From Bacillota bacterium (GTDB taxonomy: Bacteria; Bacillota; Dethiobacteria; SKNC01), in NCBI GenBank assembly GCA_007121375.1, contig SKLX01000035.1:1-5209 (forward strand): a stretch of 5,209 nt of DNA, read 5' to 3'. Position numbers and translations under genes: made by a program. Positions 1-4,865 of this stretch are shown piece after piece (the first letter of the stretch is position 1; each line of letters opens with the position of its first letter). The notes under the pieces were generated by a model. That model worked only from the letters and a program-made list of their open reading frames with translations. It was not told the DNA's origin and searched no databases.

Positions 1-1
1 A

Positions 2-133
2 AAAATGTTTGAAAATGTAGACAAAAGATACGGCAGAGAAAAAGTTACTCCTGTCTTTTATGAGTTTGTTGAAGCTGTCAACAAAGCTGTTGATTCATAC
101 TGTGAGTCTATAAAATTTAAGAATGGAGAGTAA
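2..133 (+). CDS. C-terminal fragment of an unrecognised protein
   Basis: An open frame enters from the left edge and ends with TAA at 131-133, giving 43 visible residues; the start lies outside the window. The visible tail reads MFENVDKRYGREKV, then TPVFYEFVEAVNKAVDSY, and ends CESIKFKNGE. It is charged and probably helical, with no membrane segment and a single cysteine. I do not recognise the family, and nothing visible suggests a function. Codons are AT-rich and often T-ending (GTT, GCT, TCT). The gene converges on the minus-strand transporter, with the last 17 bp overlapping that gene's 3' end. The frame could be chance open sequence, but its length without a stop, its natural codon mix and its position just at the convergent end argue for a real gene end. 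Confidence 0.6.
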   Translation, partial: KMFENVDKRYGREKVTPVFYEFVEAVNKAVDSYCESIKFKNGE

Positions 134-983
134 TGAGCACCACTCCTATTATCATAAGAAATGAACCAAAGAGCCTTTCCTTTAACCCTTTTTCTTTAAA
201 TATCAGGTAACCCCAGAAAACACTCATTATTACACTGGTCCTTTTGATAGATATTACATAGGCCACCAGGGTCATATTAATAGCTGTCATTTGAAAGATA
301 AAAGTGAGGGCGGTAAAAAGTCCTACAGGAAGAAGAGGGGCAATATAACGGGTCAACTGGTTTAATTTTTGATCTGATTTTAGAATGAGTATCGGTAGCA
401 TAAAAATGGATATATAAATGTTTGCGGCAATAGCCCAAAAGATGGGAGAAGAATCCTGGACCCCTAACTTATCAAAATTTGAGGTTATACTCCACAGAAA
501 GGCTACCATTAACATTAATTTGGGGCCTTTTTCCCTTACCAGGGCTTTAAAGGGTGCCAGGTATCCCCTGCTTCTTTCCTTGATGTTAAGGGTATAAGAA
601 CCCGTTACAATAAAGATTATTCCTGCCAAACCATAAATGCCCGGGAATTCACCTACCAGCAAAGGTGAAGTGAGAAGTAAAAAAAGGGGAGTAAAGGTAA
701 CCATGGGCACCGAAAGGGACAGGTCAGATAGTTTTATGGCCCTCATATAAAGGATAGTGGTAATTACATTAAGGGTACCGCTGACCAATAAGGCTATCCA
801 GAACTGTCTTCCCAGAGGGGGAATTTCTATAACCAAAAGGAGGGGGAGCAAAAAGGGAAGGGCAAAAAACCTGAGAGCCCAGGCTACGGCATATTCATCC
901 AGGTTTTTAAGATTATTCTTACTAAAAACATCCTTCATGGATTCTGAAAAGGCTGTCAGGATGGAAAAAAGTAACCAGAGCAT
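117..983 (-). CDS. EamA/DMT-family membrane transporter
   Basis: This 288-residue protein has the size and layout of drug/metabolite transporter (DMT) superfamily members: two EamA repeats (about residues 2-135 and 155-286) and about ten hydrophobic helices in the cytoplasmic membrane. The first repeat ends with the typical RAIKLSDLSLSVPMV helix (81-95) and an IVTGSYTLN helix (125-133). The second carries the matching TLVAYVISIKRTSVIMSVFW stretch (238-257), the FKEKGLKERLFGS loop (262-274) and a final LMIIGVVLITL helix (276-286). A charged loop at 135-155 links the repeats. Family members move metabolites, amino acids or other small molecules in or out; the substrate cannot be read from the sequence. 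The ATG start is supported by AGAAGG nine nt upstream (minus strand, 993-998). The gene stands alone, divergent from the flavoprotein gene. No terminator is visible before it runs into the convergent gene. Confidence 0.93.
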   Translation of the reverse strand: MLWLLFSILTAFSESMKDVFSKNNLKNLDEYAVAWALRFFALPFLLPLLLVIEIPPLGRQFWIALLVSGTLNVITTILYMRAIKLSDLSLSVPMVTFTPLFLLLTSPLLVGEFPGIYGLAGIIFIVTGSYTLNIKERSRGYLAPFKALVREKGPKLMLMVAFLWSITSNFDKLGVQDSSPIFWAIAANIYISIFMLPILILKSDQKLNQLTRYIAPLLPVGLFTALTFIFQMTAINMTLVAYVISIKRTSVIMSVFWGYLIFKEKGLKERLFGSFLMIIGVVLITLHS

Positions 984-1122
984 AGCAAATTACCTTCTTT
1001 TTTTAATGTTAATTTCAATTAAAATCTATTTTCCTGCAGGTTAGGATTTATACATTAAACATATTTTTTCCTTCTCCAGAGGGTAACAATATATTATATG
1101 TGTTTGAGATTCAATAAGGTCG
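984..1122. promoter_or_regulatory. Divergent intergenic region with weak promoter candidates
   Basis: This 139-bp AT-rich spacer must drive both the transporter (left) and the flavoprotein (right). For the minus strand, TTGTTA (1084-1089) lies 17 nt before AAATAT (1061-1066), a poor -10. For the + strand, TATTAT (1092-1097) could be a -10, but no good -35 lies upstream of it. A palindrome TTAATTTCAATTAA (1009-1022) falls in the transporter leader and CCTGCAGG lies at 1033-1040. None of these is strong, so the exact promoters remain open. I see no riboswitch or terminator. Confidence 0.3.
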
Positions 1123-2382
1123 GTGATTTTAGTGGATTTATTAATAATTGGCGGTGGTGCAGCGGGGATGATGGCAGCAGGAAAAGCTGCTGAAGAAGGG
1201 GCGGAGGTTTCATTAATTGAAAAAATGCCCTCCCTGGGAAGAAAGTTGCTGATTACCGGAAAAGGCCGCTGCAATGTTACTAATATGGGGGCAAGGGAGG
1301 CTTTTTTTAATAACATTAATTCCAACCCAAAATTTTTTTACAGTGCTTTTGATTCCTTTAACAATTATGATCTGGTATCCTTCCTGGAGGACTTAGGAGT
1401 TAAGACCAGGGTAGAAAGGGGAGACCGGGTTTTTCCCCAGTCGGATGATTCCATGGAAGTGCTAAAGGCCTTTCAAAGGTACTTAAAAAAGACAGGAGTA
1501 ACAATTAAAAGAAACATTAAAGTTTTAGAAGTTATAAGGGAGGAAGGTAGAGTTAAAGGGGTTAAGACAGAAGAGGGAGAAGTTATTCCTTCTGCAGGAG
1601 TAATTATTGCCACGGGTGGAGCTTCTTATCCGGCCACCGGTTCCACGGGGGATGGTTATCAAATGGCTTATAAGCTGGGCCATACCATTATCCCCTTGAG
1701 ACCAGGTCTTGTGCCCCTGGAGATTAAGGAAGACTGGGTGAAGGAGCTCCAGGGCCTCTCCTTAAAAAATGTTAGCCTGGAGGCTTATTCCGGGGAGAAA
1801 CTCCTGGACAGCCAGTTTGGAGAAATGCTTTTTACCCATTTTGGGGTTTCCGGACCTATCACTTTATCCCTCAGCAATCAGGTAATAGACGCTTTGGAGA
1901 AGGGAAGAAAGGTAACCCTGGCATTGAATTTAAAGCCTGCCCTGAGTCTGGAGCAGCTGGACAGGAGGATTCAAAGGGATTTTGAAAAGTACAGCCGAAA
2001 GCAGTTTAAAAACAGCTTAAAGGAGCTCCTGCCCCAAAAATTAATACCTGTAGTAATTGCCCTCTCAGGTCTTCCCGAGGAAAAACCGGTAAACCAGATT
2101 AATAAGGAAGAAAGGATTTCCCTGGCTAAGCTTCTTACCAGGATTAACTTAACTGTTGATAAAAGCAGGACCCTTAAGGAAGCCATTATTAACCGGGGAG
2201 GGGTAAAAGTAAAAGAAGTAAACCCCAAAACCATGGAATCCAAATTACTTAAAAACCTTTATTTTGCCGGGGAAGTACTGGATATTGATCCCAATACGGG
2301 GGGCTATAACCTGCAGATAGCTTTTTCTACCGGTTATGTAGCGGGTAAAGCAGCGGCAGAAAATATCTATTCCAACCCTTGA
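1123..2382 (+). CDS. HI0933/YhiN (BaiN-like) family NAD(P)/FAD-dependent oxidoreductase
   Basis: A 419-residue cytoplasmic flavoprotein of the HI0933-like family, close to the usual family length of about 400. A dinucleotide-binding fold opens with LLIIGGGAAGMMAAG (6-20), and E33 is the usual ribose-binding acid. The family signature GRKLLITGKGRCNVTN is at 39-54, ATGGASYPATGSTGDGY at 163-179, LFTHFGVSGP at 236-245, GGVKVKEVNP at 359-368, and the C-terminal FAD-contacting FAGEVLDIDPNTGGYNLQ at 381-398. All key motifs are intact. BaiN from bile-acid-converting clostridia, a member of this family, is reported to reduce unsaturated 3-oxo bile acids, but most members have no known substrate, so no reaction is claimed. 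The start is uncertain. GTG 1123 gives the longest frame, but GTG 1132 (416 residues) is better placed behind GGTGAT (1122-1127). An in-frame TGA at 1105-1107 rules out a longer protein. Confidence 0.93.
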   Translation: MILVDLLIIGGGAAGMMAAGKAAEEGAEVSLIEKMPSLGRKLLITGKGRCNVTNMGAREAFFNNINSNPKFFYSAFDSFNNYDLVSFLEDLGVKTRVERGDRVFPQSDDSMEVLKAFQRYLKKTGVTIKRNIKVLEVIREEGRVKGVKTEEGEVIPSAGVIIATGGASYPATGSTGDGYQMAYKLGHTIIPLRPGLVPLEIKEDWVKELQGLSLKNVSLEAYSGEKLLDSQFGEMLFTHFGVSGPITLSLSNQVIDALEKGRKVTLALNLKPALSLEQLDRRIQRDFEKYSRKQFKNSLKELLPQKLIPVVIALSGLPEEKPVNQINKEERISLAKLLTRINLTVDKSRTLKEAIINRGGVKVKEVNPKTMESKLLKNLYFAGEVLDIDPNTGGYNLQIAFSTGYVAGKAAAENIYSNP

Positions 2383-2392
2383 AGGATTTTTC

Positions 2393-2410
2393 TTTTACCG
2401 GGTAAAATTT
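2393..2410 (+). terminator. Weak hairpin after the flavoprotein gene
   Basis: TTTTAC (2393-2398) pairs with GTAAAA (2402-2407) across a three-base loop, 10 nt after the TGA stop, followed by only TTT. The stem is short and AT-rich, so it may be a poor terminator, and read-through into the rubredoxin is possible. Confidence 0.2.
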
Positions 2411-2444
2411 AACGATTAATATATATTAAGAATTAAATATTATT

Positions 2445-2473
2445 TTGTAATCTGTATTAAAAAATATTATTAA
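2445..2473 (+). promoter_or_regulatory. Candidate sigma-A promoter for rubredoxin
   Basis: TTGTAA (2445-2450) and TATTAA (2468-2473) are separated by exactly 17 nt, each matching four of six consensus bases. This would start transcription about 75 nt before the rubredoxin GTG. The surrounding DNA is very AT-rich, including the perfect palindrome TTAATATATATTAA at 2416-2429, so chance matches are easy. Confidence 0.35.
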
Positions 2474-2543
2474 TAAACATGGATAACAGCAGAAGGTTTT
2501 AAAGGGGATTATAGATAATAATTAGGAGAAAGAAATTTATTTT

Positions 2544-2549
2544 GGAGGT
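2544..2549 (+). promoter_or_regulatory. Ribosome binding site deciding the rubredoxin GTG start
   Basis: GGAGGT lies six nt before the GTG at 2556-2558. This ideal spacing fixes the start of a gene that has no ATG at its 5' end. Confidence 0.85.
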
Positions 2550-2555
2550 GTTTTA

Positions 2556-2717
2556 GTGGATAAATACATATGCTCTATATGCGGATATGTTTATGATCCT
2601 GCCGATGGTGATCCTGAAAGTGGCATTCCCCCGGGTACTTCCTTTGATGATCTGCCGGAAGACTGGGTATGCCCTGTATGCGGGGCGGACAAGTCTGAAT
2701 TTGAAAAGGAAGAGTAA
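2556..2717 (+). CDS. Rubredoxin
   Basis: A 53-residue rubredoxin, the normal size for the single-domain type. Iron is bound by four cysteines in two knuckles: C6-S-I-C9 followed by GYVYDPADGDP (10-20), and C39-P-V-C42 followed by GADKSEFE (43-50). The middle holds the conserved GIPPGTSFDDLPEDWVCPVC block (23-42) with W37. It is a soluble one-electron carrier in the cytoplasm. In anaerobes rubredoxins commonly feed electrons to oxygen- and peroxide-reducing enzymes such as flavodiiron proteins or rubrerythrin; no such partner is in this window. It lies 173 bp after the flavoprotein gene on the same strand, with a possible promoter of its own, so a functional link to that enzyme is possible but not shown. 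Translation starts at GTG and ends at TAA 2715-2717. A symmetrical terminator follows 45 nt later, indicating a short or single-gene transcript. Confidence 0.97.
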   Translation: MDKYICSICGYVYDPADGDPESGIPPGTSFDDLPEDWVCPVCGADKSEFEKEE

Positions 2718-2762
2718 ACTTGAGCTAACCCTGCAAAATTTCGCAAATTTAAAATAAGTAGT

Positions 2763-2809
2763 AAAAAAACCGGCATTCAATGAATTTATTATTGGACACC
2801 GGTTTTTTT
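2763..2809. terminator. Bidirectional intrinsic terminator
   Basis: AAAAAAACCGG (2763-2773) is a perfect inverted repeat of CCGGTTTTTTT (2799-2809), with 25 nt between that can form a small inner hairpin (ATTCA-A-TGAAT, 2775-2785). Because the arm has an A-tract on one side and a T-tract on the other, each strand reads as a CCGG stem followed by seven T. It fits as the terminator of rubredoxin on the + strand and as the nearest obvious terminator for the padR operon arriving on the minus strand. The GC core is only four pairs and the loop is long, so efficiency may be modest. Confidence 0.72.
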
Positions 2810-2849
2810 ATTTCAATGATTAAACTGTTAGAGAAAGGGGGAAGAGGCT

Positions 2850-2972
2850 ATAATTCAGGAGCTTAAAAGAGTTTTATAAGTTATAGATCCTTTTCAAAAA
2901 CGTCCGGTAATAAATATTATGTTAAGTTGCGGAGAGGGGACACAATATTTCGCATTTATTAATATTCCCTAA
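2850..2972 (+). pseudogene. Possible decayed reading frame (speculative)
   Basis: AAGGGGG (2835-2841) sits 8 nt before an ATA codon, where a start codon might once have been. The frame then reads IQELKRVL, a TAA (2877-2879), and VIDPFQKRPVINIMLSCGEG and onward to TAA at 2970-2972. The VIDP stretch after a short helix recalls the start of MIP18/DUF59 domains such as those at the N-terminus of Mrp proteins (VIDPELG). The resemblance covers only a few residues, the frame has no valid start and one internal stop, and there is nothing downstream to confirm it. It may be plain intergenic sequence. Confidence 0.15.
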
Positions 2973-2992
2973 TAAAACGTAGCTATATTGTG
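2941..2992. repeat. Long imperfect inverted repeat between rubredoxin and padR
   Basis: CACAATAT (2941-2948) pairs perfectly with ATATTGTG (2985-2992). Nested inside, TTTATTA (2955-2961) pairs with TAATAAA (2970-2976) around an 8-nt loop, and CG at 2951-2952 can pair with CG at 2978-2979. Together they make a 52-nt hairpin with small internal loops. No T-tract follows on either strand, so it is not a standard terminator. It lies just after the padR stop on the minus strand and could protect the 3' end of that transcript, or be the end of a small decayed element. Confidence 0.4.
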
Positions 2993-2999
2993 GACCTTG

Positions 3000-3395
3000 C
3001 TAATAACAATCTTCATAAGCCTCAATAAATCTTTCCATAGATTGTTTCCTTCTTTTTATTATTTCCACAGAAGCTTTCAGGTAATCTTCCCCTTCAGAAG
3101 TCAGGGAATATATTTTGCGAGCAGGACCTTTACTTCCTTCTTTCAGCACAGAATCGACCATGCCGTCTTCTTCTAAATTTCTCAAGTACCTGTATATAGC
3201 CCCGGGATCCGGCATATTTTCCAAAAAGGTAGCTTCCCTTAATTTTTCTATCAGGGCGTAACCGTGGGAGGATTCTCTTTTTAGTAAAAGCAAAAGACAG
3301 GGAATTAAAAATCCTCCTATTTTTAGTTCCTGAGTTTTACAGCTGCAGTCACTTTTACATTCATGGTGAGGTTTATTTTTGTCATGATCACACAT
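3000..3395 (-). CDS. PadR-family transcriptional repressor with Cys/His-rich N-terminus
   Basis: A 131-residue DNA-binding regulator. The winged helix starts at LKIGGFLIPCLLLLL (24-38) and runs through ESSHGYALIEKL (41-52), the recognition region DPGAIYRYLRNLEEDGMV (63-80) and the wing with GPARKIYSLTSEGEDYL (90-106); a short C-terminal helix (107-128) is the usual dimer arm. Unlike typical PadR proteins, which begin at about residue 24, it has a tail with C2, H4, H10, H11, C13, C17 and C19, plus C33 and a near-terminal C130. This suggests, without proof, metal or redox sensing. The start is firm: ATG behind AAAGGGG eight nt upstream, with no in-frame ATG, GTG or TTG near residue 24. It lies 61 nt after the MFS gene on the same strand, so co-transcription and self-regulation are likely. 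The ligand is unknown. Confidence 0.92.
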   Translation of the reverse strand: MCDHDKNKPHHECKSDCSCKTQELKIGGFLIPCLLLLLKRESSHGYALIEKLREATFLENMPDPGAIYRYLRNLEEDGMVDSVLKEGSKGPARKIYSLTSEGEDYLKASVEIIKRRKQSMERFIEAYEDCY

Positions 3396-3456
3396 TGTAA
3401 TTACCCCTTTGCTTTTAGTAAGCTTATTTTCCTTACAACTAAACTCATACCTTTCT

Positions 3457-4644
3457 TTACCCCATTTGTTCCTTTTTCATATTCATAATGGTTAACAAAA
3501 GCCGGTAAGCTAAGATTCCTACCAGGAATATGGCCAGGGAGGAAATTAGATATAATAATGGGTAACCCCCCCATTCCAGGAGAAAATTGTTTATAGTTAC
3601 CCCAAAGGCGCCGCCTACAAACATGTTAAAGGAAGCCATGGACATTACCGTGCCCCGCTGCATGGGAAGCTGCTGCTGGGCAGTCATAATAATGGTTGAC
3701 TGTAAAACCACAAAAGCCAGGCCGAATCCTATTAGAGAGGGAAAAATGAAGGCAATTCCTGGCCAAAAACCAATATGAAACCAGGAGATAAGTCCCAGCA
3801 ACCCGGCGTAAAGTAGCATCTTAGGACCAAGTTTCTGCCGGAGGTTGCCTACATTTCTCCCCCCGATAAAAGCTGTGAGTCCAAAAAGGGTAAGAATAAG
3901 CCCTACCATAAAGATATTATAGCCCGTTTGAGTAACTAAAAAGTCCCCTAAATAGGTGAAACTGCCAAATACCGCAAAACCCACTAAAAAGAGAAGGAGT
4001 ACGGTTCTGGGCAAGAAAGGTTGGGCAAAGGCATTGGCGTAAGCCTGCCGAAAACCTGGGGCTTCAGGAGTACCTGCTCCGAATACCAGGTATTTTAACA
4101 TGAAAATAAGGACGATAAATTCTGCTACCCCGTAAGTTAAATAGACCAGTCTCCAGGATCCGAAAAAGGAAAGGCCTCCCCCGATGGCAGTAGCTGCCGC
4201 TGCCCCTAGAAAATACATTCCCATCACACTACCTATGGCGTTTAATTTATGTTTAGGATCAGGGAAGAGGTCCCCCACGTAGGATATGGTGACGGGAAGA
4301 ATAGCTGCTGCAAAGGCGCCGTTTATAGCCCTGATTATGCTGAGGGAGGTTATATCATAAGCAAGGGCCCCTAGGGCACTGAACAGGGCTGTAATAAAAG
4401 CAGCGAGGCTGATAACCCTGGCTTTACCATACCTGTCCGCCAGGGGGCCAAAAAAAATGGTAAAAAGTCCAAAGGGCAACATATAAGCCGTTACTACCAC
4501 GGCGGCACTGCCAATTTCCAGGTTGAAATCACGGGCAATGTCTACCAGCATGGGAGAGGCGGCATAGTTATCTCCCATAACCCAAAATCCCATTAAGCCC
4601 AAAAGAAGCACTACAACTTGTGGTTTGTTATTTTTGTCTTCCAT
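3457..4644 (-). CDS. MFS transporter, probable proton-driven efflux pump
   Basis: A 395-residue cytoplasmic-membrane protein with about twelve hydrophobic helices, full length for the 12-TM (DHA1-like) group of the major facilitator superfamily. Motif A, GPLADRYGKARVI, lies at 66-78 between helices 2 and 3. A motif-B-like stretch LSIIRAINGAFAAAILPV (101-118) carries the conserved arginine R105. The helix-5 region GMYFLGAAAATAIGGG (142-157) resembles the antiporter motif C but lacks its usual proline. An acidic residue, D25, sits in helix 1, as in several proton-coupled drug exporters. These signs favour export of a small toxic compound, but the substrate is unknown. The start is supported by AAAGGAGG eight nt upstream (4653-4660). 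It is the first gene of a putative operon with padR and is preceded by a clear promoter with a repeat-rich operator-like leader, so PadR control is likely. Confidence 0.93.
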   Translation of the reverse strand: MEDKNNKPQVVVLLLGLMGFWVMGDNYAASPMLVDIARDFNLEIGSAAVVVTAYMLPFGLFTIFFGPLADRYGKARVISLAAFITALFSALGALAYDITSLSIIRAINGAFAAAILPVTISYVGDLFPDPKHKLNAIGSVMGMYFLGAAAATAIGGGLSFFGSWRLVYLTYGVAEFIVLIFMLKYLVFGAGTPEAPGFRQAYANAFAQPFLPRTVLLLFLVGFAVFGSFTYLGDFLVTQTGYNIFMVGLILTLFGLTAFIGGRNVGNLRQKLGPKMLLYAGLLGLISWFHIGFWPGIAFIFPSLIGFGLAFVVLQSTIIMTAQQQLPMQRGTVMSMASFNMFVGGAFGVTINNFLLEWGGYPLLYLISSLAIFLVGILAYRLLLTIMNMKKEQMG

Positions 4645-4673
4645 TAATAATTCCTCCTTTGCAGCTTCTTTTA

Positions 4674-4724
4674 ACAGACTGACGATACCCTACTATTGAC
4701 ATACCGTTAGTACTGACATACTAT
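4674..4724. promoter_or_regulatory. Candidate PadR operator: three 17-bp-spaced repeats
   Basis: On the + strand TGAC recurs at 4680, 4697 and 4714, an exact 17-bp period. Copies 2 and 3 share 13 of 17 bases (TACTATTGACATACCGT at 4691-4707 and TAGTACTGACATACTAT at 4708-4724); copy 1 (4674-4690) is more degenerate. Inverted repeats are embedded: TAGTA-N6-TACTA (4708-4723) and TACTA-N12-TAGTA (4691-4712). The block covers the -10 box and the likely transcript start and extends into the leader, an ideal place for a repressor. That PadR binds here is inferred from position and from autoregulated PadR/transporter pairs such as LmrR with LmrCD. Confidence 0.6.
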
Positions 4725-4746
4725 GATATTAATTTGCCAATGTCAA
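4718..4746 (-). promoter_or_regulatory. Sigma-A promoter of the MFS-padR operon
   Basis: Read on the minus strand, a perfect TTGACA -35 (4741-4746) is followed after exactly 17 nt by TAGTAT (4718-4723), with AT-rich DNA upstream that could act as an UP element. Transcription would begin near 4711, leaving a leader of about 65 nt before the MFS ATG. It is the best promoter in the window. Confidence 0.75.
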
Positions 4747-4779
4747 GGTTATATTTTTTTAGAGTAATTTAATATCTAA

Positions 4780-4805
4780 ATATAAAAAACCAATATAAAA
4801 AACCA
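4780..4805. repeat. 13-bp tandem duplication at the terminator T-tract
   Basis: ATATAAAAAACCA occurs twice in perfect tandem (4780-4792 and 4793-4805). The second copy holds the T-tract and the first bases of the terminator stem on the minus strand; the first copy therefore repeats the T-tract further downstream. Confidence 0.85.
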
Positions 4806-4826
4806 CCCAAAAGATTTTTAAGTGGT
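4794..4826 (-). terminator. Intrinsic terminator of the GDT1-family gene
   Basis: On the minus strand ACCACTTAAAA (4826-4816) pairs with TTTTGGGTGGT (4812-4802) across a three-base loop, giving 11 pairs of which two are G-U, followed by TTTTTTATA. On the + strand the two wobble pairs would be C/A mismatches, so the element is built for leftward transcription. It lies about 40 nt after the stop of the exporter gene and insulates it from the MFS promoter. Confidence 0.85.
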
Positions 4827-4865
4827 AAAAATAAACTTTACACTAATATGAGGATTCTTATTAAC

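Noticed and set aside
65..93. Alternative hairpins TTTGTTGA-N5-TCAACAAA (65-85) and TCAACA-N4-TGTTGA (78-93).
   Set aside because: They lie inside a coding frame whose repeated Val-Glu-Ala-Val-Asn-Lys-Ala-Val codons explain the symmetry, and no T-tract follows.
757..1044. A 95-codon + strand open frame.
   Set aside because: It is the antisense shadow of the transporter, with low-complexity basic content, and no domain.
1971..2243. A 90-codon minus-strand open frame within the flavoprotein gene.
   Set aside because: The + strand frame there encodes an intact conserved protein; the antisense product shows no recognisable motif.
2553..2780. Two overlapping minus-strand open frames across the rubredoxin.
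   Set aside because: The + strand encodes a textbook rubredoxin with all four cysteines; the antisense frames also cross the terminator.
2826..2876. A 16-codon frame starting at an ATG near 2816.
   Set aside because: No ribosome binding site and too short to support; composition is not distinctive.
3415..3442. Imperfect hairpin in the MFS-padR gap (GTAAG at 3418-3422 with CTTAC at 3432-3436).
   Set aside because: Only five contiguous pairs plus a bulged extension and no T-tract; not enough to call an attenuator or terminator.
4645..4711. Riboswitch in the MFS leader.
   Set aside because: The leader is only about 65 nt, lacks a T-tailed hairpin and is largely taken up by the operator-like repeats and ribosome binding site. 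A manganese riboswitch for the GDT1 gene would lie outside the window.
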